Below are positions 21,671-32,911 of a stretch of DNA of 64,000 nucleotides, one piece after another (the first letter of the stretch is position 1; each line of letters starts with the position of its first letter). The stretch is taken from assembly GCA_015680685.1 (NCBI GenBank), contig MNCI01026561.1:107801-171800 (forward strand). The letters run 5' to 3'. The stretch is from Gnetum montanum. Lineage: Eukaryota; Streptophyta; Gnetopsida; Gnetales; Gnetaceae. Both the position numbers and the translations under genes were made by a program. A model generated the notes under the pieces. The model ran no database searches and was not told the origin of the DNA. It worked only from the letters and a program-made list of their open reading frames with translations.

Positions 21671-23098
21671 GCTACCTGCTTAATTAAATTTTGGATCCAA
21701 TGGGCACTTAACTTTGTTAGTCTCCCTTGAGCATAAATGCCAAGGGTATTCCTTATTTCAAATCATAGCTAGTCTATAATATGGCGAAGTTGATCAAGCT
21801 AAGAATATCCATGGTCGAGACACTTATGCAATAGAGAGTAGTATCGACTAATAGTAGCATCCAAGGGCTCATAGTTTCCTTATTTCCACCCCTGCATCTA
21901 CTTCCTCAGGTTGGACACTTGAGAGTATGTTTGATATTTGTCATTAAACAATTCTAACATCATATTCCATCACCTGAGTGATTCTGATTTTCAAGGACTG
22001 ATACCAATTTTTTGCTTCCTTAATGAGTGTCCTTGGAAATAATTTCAACTTCTACCAATCATTCTCAATATTCTACAAGGTACATGCATCCTAGAAGGAT
22101 TGGAGATGACATTATGGATCAGCATCGTAGCCTCCCTCAAACCAAGTGATGTTGTTCATGTCCAACCTCTTTATTTTGCTATCTTTTACATGCCTTATTG
22201 GAATCCTCATGGCCTCTGCAATGTTTAACATGCTCCAAGTGGCAAGTAGAGGTTCATCAAGGCCATAGTAATGGTGCCTATGATGTTCTCTACTAACCCT
22301 TCTTTCATGGTGGTGGGTCTCTTTGGATCACCCACACCTCTGATCGTGACTGTCTCAATGATCCCTTTTATTGTTTCGATTTCGTCGATCACCTCCATCA
22401 TGGTCATGCCCTTTGCAATCATGATCTAAGCCAAATGAAGAAGAAGATGATGATGAAGGGGAAGAGGAAGGAGGACTTGCATCATGTCGATGCCTACTAC
22501 CTTCTCTTCGATGATCATAACCATGATCGCAATCATGACTTCCACTTGTCCCCTTGTCATGACTTGCTCCTCTATATCCATTTTTGTTATTAGATCCGTT
22601 CTAACCAAAACTAGGATTATGAATCATGGATTGCACGTTCTAGTTGAGGGCCCCTTGACCAAAGTCAAAGAGAGGAGTGTCACCAAAGGAAAAGTTCCTA
22701 GAGAAGTGTTCGCCTCCATCCAATGGGCCAAGTGAAGGTGGAAAAGTCTTTGACCCCTTGTCCTTTGAAAGCTCATGTTGTTGCTCCAGCTGACGATCCC
22801 TTAACCTTTGTGCTTTAGTGGGATGGTAATCCCTTAAATCGGGATCTCGCATCTCATACTCCCCGTGAAGATGTTGAAGTCCATGTTGTGCAGGCATTAG
22901 CTAGAGCATAGCTAGAACAAATTGATCTAGTGGCAATACAATGTTGCCTTTCATGTTGGACCACCATAGCATTTCATCTTGATGTAAGATGAAGCTAAAG
23001 TTTGGTACATACTCATCGGGATGAGCATATCCCACCTGGTATTGTTGAGGCACTTGGTCTATCTTGGGTGGAGATAGGCTCATGTGAGAAGAAGACAT
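21671..23098 (-). pseudogene. gag, proximal part (element C)
   Basis: ATG at 23098 opens MSSSHMSLSPPKIDQVPQQY. A charged His/Asp/Arg/Ser-rich region follows (22640-22330), partly low complexity. The capsid-like region then has GGYDADPQCHLQSF and WYQSLKIR, similar to the plus-strand gag of elements A and G. Frameshifts and stops are frequent. Many minus-strand Met/Ile-rich frames around 22225-22610 are other-frame readings of this repeat-rich stretch. Confidence 0.75.
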
Positions 23099-23245
23099 TT
23101 TATATTAGTGAATCTATATGCAATGTGCAGTTAAGATTTAATTTAGTTATAATAATAATTTTATTTTTGTAAGATTTGACCTTAGGGTTTGAATAACGAG
23201 GTTACTGAATTTCACTAAGTTTAGATAGTGCACGTAGACCTAAAG

Positions 23246-23263
23246 TCCCCAGCAATGGTACCA
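23246..23263 (-). promoter_or_regulatory. Primer-binding site of element C
   Basis: The minus strand reads TGGTACCATTGCTGGGGA one base after the LTR end. It differs in few positions from TGGCGCCGTTGCCGGGGA, the tRNA-Asp complement used by Athila elements. Confidence 0.7.
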
Positions 23264-23264
23264 A

Positions 23265-24107
23265 TGATGAGTGGCGAGGTACCCCTACGCCCAACCATAT
23301 GAATCATAGGTAGTCATGTGCGATCTGATCAAATTTCACAAACTTTAATTACCAAGTATGCTAGAGGTAAACGGTGAATTTGTGTTGTCCATTCTTTGTC
23401 TTCCTAGTCTCACTCGTGAAATGCAAGTGTATGGTTAAGTGTGAGTGAGGCATAAGATTTTTATCATTTTATGTTTTATCAATTTGATTGCCTAAAACAC
23501 TAATGAAAGTGAGAGTAATTAAATGCTAAGTGAACTATTGTCTAATCTAGCCTAACATAAGCAACTGTCTCCACTTCCCAGACACATCCTAAACTTCGTG
23601 TAAACACTGCTAGGTTGTCAAACGCTAACCGTTTCTGAGCTACCAAGTGTCACACGTATGTTTGAAGCGGTCATACTTGTGTATTTTAATTAATTTCTTA
23701 ATTAATAAAAATTAATTGCTAAATGAATAATGTTAAATGTGAACTACATGAAATCACAATGTATAAATGCATAAAGAAAGAAAGTCTCAAGTGCTACAAG
23801 GATGAATCAAAGAGCTCATCTTTATTCCCAACACATTGGTGTGTTCAGGTACATTAATGCTTGAATAAAGATCCAATTACACTTAGACCTCTTGCTACAA
23901 GCACTTAGAAAATATCCTAACTCTTAAATGAACAAACTACAAGAATTTCGCTACTTGACTAAAAAAACTCTTCCTAAATCATGTGCCTAAGGGCTGTATT
24001 TATAGGCCCAGTATCACATCTTGGGTTGTGATATCATGTACCCGATATTATGGCCACCCCGATATCATATACTCGATATTAGGGCTCATGTAAAACATGA
24101 TTCATCA
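23265..24107 (-). repeat. 5' LTR of element C, 843 bp
   Basis: On the minus strand it begins TGATGAA and ends CTCATCA. Early in the LTR are several ATATCGGG/GATATCG repeats, followed by TATAAATA (minus, 24004-23997), the likely U3 promoter. The end CCTCGCCACTCATCA is shared with elements A, F and G. Confidence 0.8.
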
Positions 24108-24551
24108 CACACAATTACACCCATTATCACTATACATGATACATAGAACACGCTTCTTCTCTAAACATTCAAATTCATTTTCCTTGGAGATGTCCAAGGA
24201 GAGTTTCCTTATACCCATACGTGTATCTACTGTGCTTAACCATGTTCTTCCCCTAATGATGGGAAATTCACCTTTGTAATTCTCAACCTTGATCACCAAA
24301 AAATTAGTAGGATAGGACCATCCACTAACTGTGGTCACAATGTCTTTCACTAATCCTAAAGGGACAATGATTGGTTGATCTACTAATTCTAAACGAATGT
24401 TGCTTTTCTTGAGAGGAAGTAGGCTCCAAGCCTTGTACATGTCATGGGAGATGTGATTAACTCTAAAACCAAAATCAAGAAGAGCCTTGCATGACTCATG
24501 TTTAGCGATTTGTAAGTAAATGAGAGGATTCCCTAGGTCAGATCTTTTCAT
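24108..24551 (-). pseudogene. Retropepsin-like protease (element D), truncated
   Basis: The readable frame from 24551 has CKALLDFGFRVNHIS (active-site region, D-F-G in place of D-S-G), GWSYPTNFLVIKVENYKG and RTWLSTVD. It aligns with the protease of element C. It ends at the element C insertion, so no downstream pol is present here. Confidence 0.75.
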
Positions 24552-27012
24552 GGGAATGTTACCAGCCTAGATCCAATCAAAAACAACATGAGTTAGCATC
24601 ACAATGTGGATTTGAGGTGGTGTTTGGTTTGAAGGGCTCTCAAATGTATTTGATGTAGAGGATGAGGGTGTTGGAGATGCAGGGTGACCAATGACATTAG
24701 GTGTTTGGAAGGATTGTTGGGTTAGAAAAATGGTCATTTCCTAGATCGATTGTCCAACCCATGTGGCTGTAAGGTCAGTTGTAAATTCACATTTCTTGTA
24801 GCATTTCATTGCTGCAACTATGAGGGAATTTCACCCTACATGGATGGAGCAGGAGGCAACTAGGTAAAGGGCAAAGGAATATGTGTAGATGAATGCAAAG
24901 GGTGGTTTGGGTATGGGTTCTTCCCTCAAGTAGATGGTGAATGAGTTTGATGGTACTCTGGAGGGTAATAGTAATGCTAGAATGAGGCATGGCTTGCAGA
25001 ACTTCATCGAGAAATGGGTTGCTATAGATTTGATCTCTTGTAAGGGTACTATTGCCTTGGCAATGGCATTCCCCACAATTGTGCTTAGTGCCACTATTGG
25101 TATTACTCATATGATTGTGATGGAGTTCCACTTGGGTAATAAGCTTATTATTGTAGTGGGATTGCCTTGGATTGCTTTAAGGATAAGGTAATTGTCTGGG
25201 TGCTTGCCTACATGCTAGTTGAGGATTCAATGCGTACACCCTAGACTCTTGTCATTGTGACACCACAAGGAAACACCCCTTTGGATGTTCGTATTGACAA
25301 ATGTCACAACCAGGATCATCGTTAGAGTCAATTTCCACAACTTCTTCTACTATAGCAGCCTTAGCCTTGCCTCTCTAGTAGGCACATTCAACTTCTTTTC
25401 GTCTCCTGCATTCACAATTACTATTATGTTCTTTGGATGCTTTTGCAATTTTCATAGCAATTTAGAACTTCTCATCCAAAGCGTCCCATAATTTGTCAAA
25501 CTTTGCTAAAATATCATAAACAAATTTTTGTATAAGAAAGGTTTTTCTATTTACCACCTCATCAAGTGGTGCATCCTTCTTGTCATAAAATCAGACCTCC
25601 CTTTTTCTTATGGAAGGGTCCCTATTATACTCTTCTTCACTTTCCCTTTATCGCAACTCATCGTCTTCTTTTGCTACCTTCTCTATAAGCCTTTGGATCT
25701 GATGAGATCTTAATTCAGAGAGTCTCCCTTGGGCATAAACCCCAAAAGTTCTTCTTGTTTCTACTCTGAGCTCATCAATGATGTGGCAGAGTTGTTTCCT
25801 CTAAGAATATCCATGGCTAGAGCATCGGTGTAAGAGAGAATAATATCTGGCCATGGCAGTATCCAAGGATTCATGTGTTTTCTATTTCTAGCATGGATTT
25901 GCCTTCTTAGGTTGGATACTCTAGAGCACATTTGGTATTTTTCATTAAATAGCTCGAGCATTGTACTCCAATGGTAAATAGATTCTGACTCTACGAACTT
26001 ATATGAGCTTTCACCTTCCTTAATGAGTGTCAAGGGGAAGAGCTTGAGTTTTTGCTAATCATTTTCAGTGTTCTGTAAGGCACAGGCATCTTGGAAAGCT
26101 TGTTGATGTGTTTGTGAATTAGAATTGTATCCCCCCTCAAATCTTGGAATATTGTTCATATCTAAGCATTCGATCCGACTATCCTTCACATGCCTAGTTG
26201 GAATCTTTACTACCTCTGCAATGTTAAGCATGCTTTTAGTTTCCTACAAAGGCTCATCATCATCATCATTGCATTATCTCCGATGATTTCCTTTGTTACC
26301 TCAACATTCTTAGTGGGTTCTATAATCATTATTATCTCGTTGAGCACCTTCATCATGATTATTTCTACAGTGGCTTCTATGAGAACCAACAAATGAAGAG
26401 GAGTGTTTAGAATTAGATGAAGAGGAAGAAGAGCAAGGTGGACTGCCACCACCACCGCAATGTCCACCACCAACTCTTTACTCATTACGACCACCATCCT
26501 TAAATCCCTTACCATTGTGATGTTTACCCGAGTCCCTGCCTTCACTATTACTTTTTTTTAACCTAGTTTATGAATAGTGGATTACAAGTTTAGGGCCACA
26601 CCCTCATCACCAAACACTTAGGGGGAGGATCCACATTGTCATCTTGGTTTAATAGGAACAAGGGATTAGTGAAGTGTTTCTTCTTTGTAAACTCATGGTG
26701 CTTCTCCTGGTGTCGATCTCTCCTATGTTGTGTTTCAGTGAGATAGTAGTCTCAAGTGTCATAACCATTTGCAATGTATTCCTCATGAAGATCTAGAATG
26801 CCAAACCTCTTAAGAATTTGAAAGAGCATCCTTGGCACAAATCAATCAAGGGGAAATATGATGTTGCCCTTCATATCATGTCATCGCAATTGTTGATCCT
26901 GATGTAGGATGAAGGTGAAGTCCAGTACATACTCATTTGGATGAATATATAGCACTTTACACTCTTGTGGGACTAGTAGTTTGACATCTTCATGCCTGTG
27001 GGAAGAAGACAT
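24552..27012 (-). pseudogene. gag (element D), heavily decayed
   Basis: ATG at 27012 opens MSSSHRHEDVKLLVPQE; the peptide then shows YVLDFTFILHQD, as in element C. Further on are a low-complexity basic region, capsid-like LFNEKYQM (about 25930) and the Cys/His motif CDICQYEHPKGC (near 25310). A Pro/Tyr-rich tail precedes protease. Stops and frameshifts are too many for one product. Confidence 0.7.
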
Positions 27013-27655
27013 TTTGCAACAACTAAAATAATCAATGTGCTTTTGTAATTATATGTTGTTCAAGAGTGATATTGACCTTAGGTTCGTCCAACGAGATTAA
27101 TAATGGTTACTAAATCTAGATAGCACATGTTTCAAGAAACAAAGTCCCTGCCAATGGCACCAATGATAAGCAGCAAGGTACCCCTATGACCAACCATATG
27201 AATCACAAAGAGTTCATGCACGATCTGGTCGAATTCCATGGACTTTGTAGTTTCCGGTGCACTAATCATCATCACAATTGTTGATCCTAATGTAGGATGA
27301 AGGTGAAGTCCAGTACATACTCATTTGGATGAATATATACCACTTTACACTCTTGTGGGACTGGCAGTTTGACATCTTCATGCATGTGGGAAGAAGACAT
27401 TTTGCAACAAATAAAATAATCAGTGTGCTTTTATAATTATATGTTGTTCAAGAGTGATGTTGACCTTAGGTTCATCCAACGAGATTAATAATGGTCACTA
27501 AACCTAGATAGCACATGTTTCAAGAAACAAACTCCCTGCCAATGGCACCAATGATAAGCAACAAGGTACCCCTATGCCCAACCATATGAATCACAAAGCG
27601 TTCATGCACGATCCGGTCAAATTCTATGGACTTTGTGGTTTTCGGTACACTAATC
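26880..27655 (-). repeat. 388-bp tandem duplication across the LTR/PBS/gag junction of element D
   Basis: About 26880-27267 and 27268-27655 are near-identical copies with period 388. Each contains the first part of gag, the leader, the primer-binding site (27145-27162 and 27533-27550, minus TGGTGCCATTGGCAGGGA) and the last about 100 bases of the LTR. The duplicate therefore lies between the complete LTR and gag. Confidence 0.85.
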
Positions 27656-28420
27656 TTCTAAGAAGTGAATCTTGTCCTAAGGTCATTCATTGTCTTCCCA
27701 ATTACACTTGTGAAGCTCAAAAGTATGGTTAAGTGTAATTAAGGCATATGATTTTTTTCATTTTATGTTTAGGTTCTTTGGTGCTTGAAAAGAGAGATAA
27801 AGTAGTTTAATTTAACTAACAAACTGATCTCTAACTAATCCTAACATAAGCATCTAGTCCTAGTTTCCATACATGTCCTAAACCCACATATCCACTATTA
27901 GGTTACCAAGTGCTATGCCACTGGGTGCATCAAGCGATAATGCTATTGGGATTACCAAGCGGATGTGTGTTATGCTCGAAGCAATCATACTTATGTAATT
28001 AATCTATCTAGCTTATCTTACTTAATTACCTAATTAGCTTAATTACTAGAAAACATTGAATAAATAACTCAGAATATTAAATGCATTAATGAAACATTTA
28101 AACTATCCAGAATGCTACAAGGTTTATCAAGAATTTCATCTTTATTGTCGCACACACTATCGTGCTCAAGTACAAAAGTGCTTGAATAAAGATCCATATA
28201 CTCAATGACTCCTATTGCAGGCACTCAGGAAAATATTTTAACTTTCAAATGGAAAAAATACAAGAGCTTTGCTACACTATGACTGACAGATGTCATAAAT
28301 GTAGCTGGTGAGCACGTATTTATAAGCAAAAAGATGTGTCGACGGGGCTGCGTTGATGGGGTCCAATTGATAAGGCTTGGCTGATGAGGCCTTGCTAACA
28401 CAACCAACCACAACTCATCA
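27552..28420 (-). repeat. 5' LTR of element D, 869 bp
   Basis: On the minus strand it begins TGATGAG at 28420 and ends at 27552 with the decayed end CTTATCA. TATAAATA lies at 28324-28317 (minus). It is clearly diverged from the LTRs of A, F and G but has the same order of parts. Confidence 0.75.
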
Positions 28421-29224
28421 CTACACTTCAACTTTTTAATGATAAAAGCAAGTAGACTATCATAAGAGAAGAATGGCCTTACTAGTCTTAAAGCCTTATA
28501 ACCTTCCTATTGAGATTTGGTTGTCCTTCAATAAACGCCATCCCAAAACATATTTGTAACGCATGGCTATGGATTTGTTTTAGTTGGCCTTTGGTCTAGT
28601 GTCTATTTGTGGGTTTGTTTGAAGACTTACCATTTGACATCAATATGGTTTATGTCCTTATTGACAAGTTTCTTCTTTCATTCTTCATACAAATAGATCT
28701 CAACTTCATCAACGTCCTTATGACTTTGGTTTTCATCATTCAAATTCAACATAAATTATGTTTCCATATATATTTGTCAATGTTTATAATTAGTGAGTGG
28801 ACTTGATACATATTCACTCTTCAGGAGCATTATACTTGCTTCCAAACTTGGGTTCTTAACATGGATTTTTATTTTTCATGTGCGTGCATGTCTTCTTTTT
28901 AGTGTCTTCTTCAAGACACATATCTTCATCATCGTGGCCTTGTAAGCATCTTCTACTTCTAAGCTTGTTCAATTCTCATGCAACTTGGGTTTCATATCTT
29001 ATTCTTCATACAAACAATGTACTACGTATCCCTTACTACACCAATTAGTATTTATTCACTACATCATATATATTTATCTTCATCATGGTTTTGGTTCTTA
29101 TGGATCTTGAATAATTATAACCTGTTATTTTGTCAATGTGTCCCTTTGTTTAATTAACTTCATGAGAAATAACAATTTTAAGATTAGTTTTTAGAAAATT
29201 TTAGTATATTATGTTTAATGGTAA
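28421..29224. other. AT-rich stretch without recognisable feature
   Basis: No gene, LTR end or clear repeat is visible. Since a decayed accessory ORF starts at about 29225, this may be the worn leader of that element, but the sequence does not show it. Confidence 0.4.
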
Positions 29225-31700
29225 ACCCAAAAAAGGTCAAAGAAGAGCTATAACAATCTTTCATGTGGCAATTCCTAACCAATAGTGAGGAGTGGTAGGT
29301 TGCTAGGGCATATCTCATATCAAAGGATCACCAAAAGGATTGCATAGTAAAGATAGGGAATGTTGAAGTCTCTTACTCAATAGAGCCCATTACTAAAGCA
29401 TTAGAATTAACCAACAAAAGGCCTAGATTGTCTAAATTATTAGCACATCTAAGCAACACATACAGGCAAGATCAAATCAAAGATGCTCACTGGCAAAGCA
29501 CCAAAGAGCATAGTACCTTAATGTCCATCAAGAAGATTTTCTTCAAGATGAAAACTTACCAACAAGGTTACATCATTTCATGCACAAATAATGACAATTC
29601 TCCAAATGAAGGTTGTAAAGAACTTCTCATGCCTCATCTTCTTAGAAACTAATCACTGATTTTTCAAATGCAACATCAAGAGAAAAACCTTCTTGTTCCC
29701 ATGCCTCATTTGGAAGCTTTAAAAGAGGAGAGACATTTTTGGCTACATTAATGATGTGGTGAGAAGGACATAACAAGTGTCTTATATTGAAATCATGAAG
29801 TTGATGCTTATGAAAAAGGTTATAGTACCATAATAGCAACAACTTCCAACATGGGAGCAATGCAATAACCAAAGGCAATAGATCCATCAACCACATTACC
29901 CATGATAGTTGAAGAAGCAATGCCAAGTATAACACCTACTAAAACATCTAGTGGAGTATAGCCTAGCACACAAGTACCTCAAGTGTCTACTACTTTCAAA
30001 TGCCTAAACATATCCAAGGAGAGCAATCATTTTGCTAGGGGTCAAGAACTTCATATATTTGTGTCTACCCAAACAAGGAAGCTCAACCAAGCCAACATGG
30101 ATCCTATCATAAGAGAAATTTCTCTTCACTTAGTTATAAGATTTATCACAAATCTTGGATAGGATGGCATCATGCTAGGTGGTGTTGAATAAAGTAAGTG
30201 CTACAATTGTGGTAGTTTTACCACAAGAGGAAAAAACAAGCAACAAAGTTGATGAAAAACATGTTGAACAATGAAATGAATGCGCCTACAATGCCAACCA
30301 TCAAATTGAAATTTGAGAAGGACATTGTTGCATCTACTAATATGGGATAGGCAATCAAACAACCAACTAAAGTAATAGATGCACATTGACTTTGGCTCAA
30401 CAAGAAGAATTTCTTTAGTAATTCATGAAAATAGGAAAAATATTATTTGAAACCTTTGACATGCCTAAAGATGAATTTGTCCTACAATCTAAGTTACTTT
30501 CCATCTAAGGAAAGCATGTAATCACAAAGTCCCTAAGTTAAAGGTATGAGTTGAAATTGATGTAGACAAAGCAAGAAATCATAGAACTCCAAGCTCATCT
30601 CGAAAGGCTTAGCTAACATATTGCATCAAAAAACATTTAGAAATTTTATAAAAAAAAAGGTATGAAGCTAATGGAGGAGATCAAAAAGGAGAAAAATGGT
30701 ACATAAACAACCATCATGGAATAGTTCAAGATAGAAGCATTGGCCTATGGACTAAACGAGAGATTCCTTGAACTTTAAGATCAAGTTTAAGACTTAATAG
30801 ATAAGGTGAACTAATTAGAAAAAGTTAAGAAGGAGAGATATGCTTTTAAAGAGCATCTAGAATTAATTAAATAGGAGTAAGTATGTGTCAATGTCAAGAT
30901 AGCTAAGCTATCACTTGAAAATAAAAATTTTTCAATGCTTGAGGTGCACTAGATTTGATAACATTTTGCAATTGAGATTGTTGTCTCACCACAAAGGTCC
31001 AAAGAATGAAATTGCTAAAAAAATCTTTACACAAACCATGTTGGAAAACATAAGGAAATTAGCAAGAAGGATCTAAAGTACTTGAGAAATCATCTTCAAG
31101 TTTTGATGTCCTAAATCCCATCTAGCATAAACATAACATAGCAAACCATCTATCAAGTGATAAAAAGAGCCACAAATATTGAGATCAAGCAATGAAAATT
31201 TATCATTTAAAATCTTAAGAAATACCTCAAGTACTCTAGCTTGGGCTATGCCAATCTCACTTACATCATGGCAAGAAGGCCAAGAATGGAATTGGGGCAA
31301 AGGCTCACTCACATTCAGCTTATGTGTGAAAATGAAAATAAAACACATGACTAGATGAAATAGATCTTGCAAAATGAGCAAGCCATGAAAGAAATATACA
31401 AAAGTCAATTTACTAGACAAAGGAATGTAGTTGAGAACTTAGCCAAAAGACTAAATGAAAGAATGAAACCAAGAATTTAAAGCTTTCAAGTATTAATGTA
31501 TGTTATTCATTGCTTAGTTCATCAAAGCTGGTAAGCCCTTCCCTGCATTACCATGTCCATGGAAGGTCCCTATACTTGAAGAATTCATGCATCTTTCTTA
31601 GAAGATAGCTACCCTAAGAACTAATGAGGAAACTATCCTATCAATCCACTAGGCCATCATTAAAAAATGGAAAGAGCCGGTGCTATGAAGAGCATGATCT
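29225..31700 (+). pseudogene. Very decayed accessory ORF (plant-transposon-protein-like plus coiled coil)
   Basis: On the plus strand, VKEEL-x-QSFMWQFLTNSEEW and VEVSYSIEPITKALEL match the pattern in element A (VRDHLKGSPLWPVLSECGAW, VTVYFSTQVISEVLNL). From about 30420 the frames give Lys/Glu-rich coiled-coil pieces. SLGYANLTYIMARRPRMELG near 31240 matches NLRYANLAMLTAGHPRLELE of element A, and a later FPALPCPWKVP matches FPQLPYSWEVP. It is an older relative of the same ORF, with stops about every 10-30 codons and no LTR found. Confidence 0.6.
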
Positions 31701-32124
31701 AATTAACTAAATTTTGAAGAATTTTTTTTGTAAATTGTTGTTTTTAATCAATTATATGATTATCAACTCTAATTTTTGGAATAATGTACATCACTCAAAA
31801 TGTCTCATCATGTGGTGCTCACACACTTTTGTATTATTATGTTAAATTAATCAACATTTAGTATCACACAACAAGTCTTGTAATCAAACTCTATCTATTT
31901 TGTTTAACTCAAGTCATGGAAATATGATGGATAATAAAAAGTGAGCATTCAAGCACTACATTGACATATTTATGTTAACATATCTATGTCGATATTGCCT
32001 CTGATGTGTTGACACCTTTAATGTTTTCACCTACAAATCAAATATGTGCAAACTAAACACATTTATGGCATCTTTTGGTTAATAAGTAGCAAAATTCTTC
32101 TAATTTGATTTTTTAAATTGTATA
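31701..32124. other. No recognisable feature
   Basis: AT-rich sequence between the decayed accessory ORF and the LTR of element A. The five bases before the LTR are GTATA. Confidence 0.4.
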
Positions 32125-32780
32125 TGATGAGATGCAATTCGCATAGGTCGCGATATCGTGTTTTCCCTACGATATCGCGTACGCAATATCGCAGTCCATT
32201 GCCATAGCTATAAATAAGAGGCAGCTCTCCCTTGTTTGGTAATTAGGAGTTAGAAGTAGCAAAGCTCTGGCAGTTTGATCCCTCCAGAGTTAGATTATTT
32301 TTCCGTGTCTGCCCGCAGTGTGGTGAATGTAATTGCACGGTGTCTCTATTCGAGTGTGACGTACTTGGACACGCACATGACCAGCAATAAAGATCAAGAT
32401 TACTTCATCATTGCAATAGTCACTTTGTTATTTATTTATTTGTTTATTTATTTAATGTTATTTACTATTTTCTCTCTCTCACCCTTAAACTCCTAGAACG
32501 CGGAACGAGTACAACTTGATTACGAGCATTTAAGTGTGACTACTTGGTAACCCAGTGGNGCCTTCAGGAGTAGCATAGATTAGGAACACATCATACACCT
32601 CATCTGGACTAAACCATACGTGACAAATATACAATACTAGTCTAGGTGGGAAGACAGCGAACTACGACCTAAGGATAATTGTCTAGGTGCCACAACTAGT
32701 CCATCTGTGGAGTTCAACTAGATCGTGCGTGCTACGCTCATTTCGTATGGTTGAGTGTAGGGGTACCTCACCACTCATCA
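32125..32780 (+). repeat. 5' LTR of element A (internal scaffold gap)
   Basis: 656 bases starting TGATGAGATGC and ending CTCATCA. ATATCG-rich palindromic units at 32145-32192 precede TATAAATA at 32209-32216. N at 32559 replaces the stretch that in the 3' LTR holds the 33-bp repeats and about 220 further bases, so the true length is near 880. Confidence 0.85.
32209..32216 (+). promoter_or_regulatory. LTR TATA box of element A
   Basis: TATAAATA followed by AGAGGC, about 20 bases after the last ATATCG unit. The same order is kept at 56981 (element F) and, slightly changed, at 39884 and 59791. Confidence 0.6.
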
Positions 32781-32781
32781 T

Positions 32782-32799
32782 TGGCGTCGTTGCTAGGGA
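32782..32799 (+). promoter_or_regulatory. Primer-binding site of element A
   Basis: TGGCGTCGTTGCTAGGGA, one base after the LTR. It is the tRNA-Asp-type site with three transition changes. Equivalent sites follow the LTRs of F (57718-57735) and G (60553-60570). Confidence 0.75.
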
Positions 32800-32911
32800 G
32801 GGTGCTCGTTATCTAGATTAGTTATATCATACAAGGTCATTGTAAAGGACTTAACGATATATCTCTTAGAAAGAAGTAATTATAAAAAGTCACATAAATT
32901 CACACACATCA

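Larger units (their letters stand above)
21671..24107 (-). mobile_element. Athila-like element C, 5' part (LTR and proximal gag)
   Basis: On the minus strand: LTR 24107-23265, one spacer base, primer-binding site, about 150 bases of leader, then gag from ATG 23098 down to the element-B insertion point at 21671. The LTR start abuts element D protease sequence at 24108, so element C was inserted into element D. Confidence 0.85.
24108..28420 (-). mobile_element. Athila-like element D, 5' part
   Basis: Minus-strand LTR, primer-binding site, gag and the start of protease are present. The rest of pol was pushed beyond the left window edge by insertion of element C at 24107/24108. It is the oldest of the three nested elements by position and the most decayed in gag. 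Confidence 0.8.

Noticed and set aside
22225-22610. Met/Ile-rich small proteins on the minus strand
   Set aside because: They come from reading the His/Asp/Arg-rich low-complexity part of element C gag in the wrong frame.
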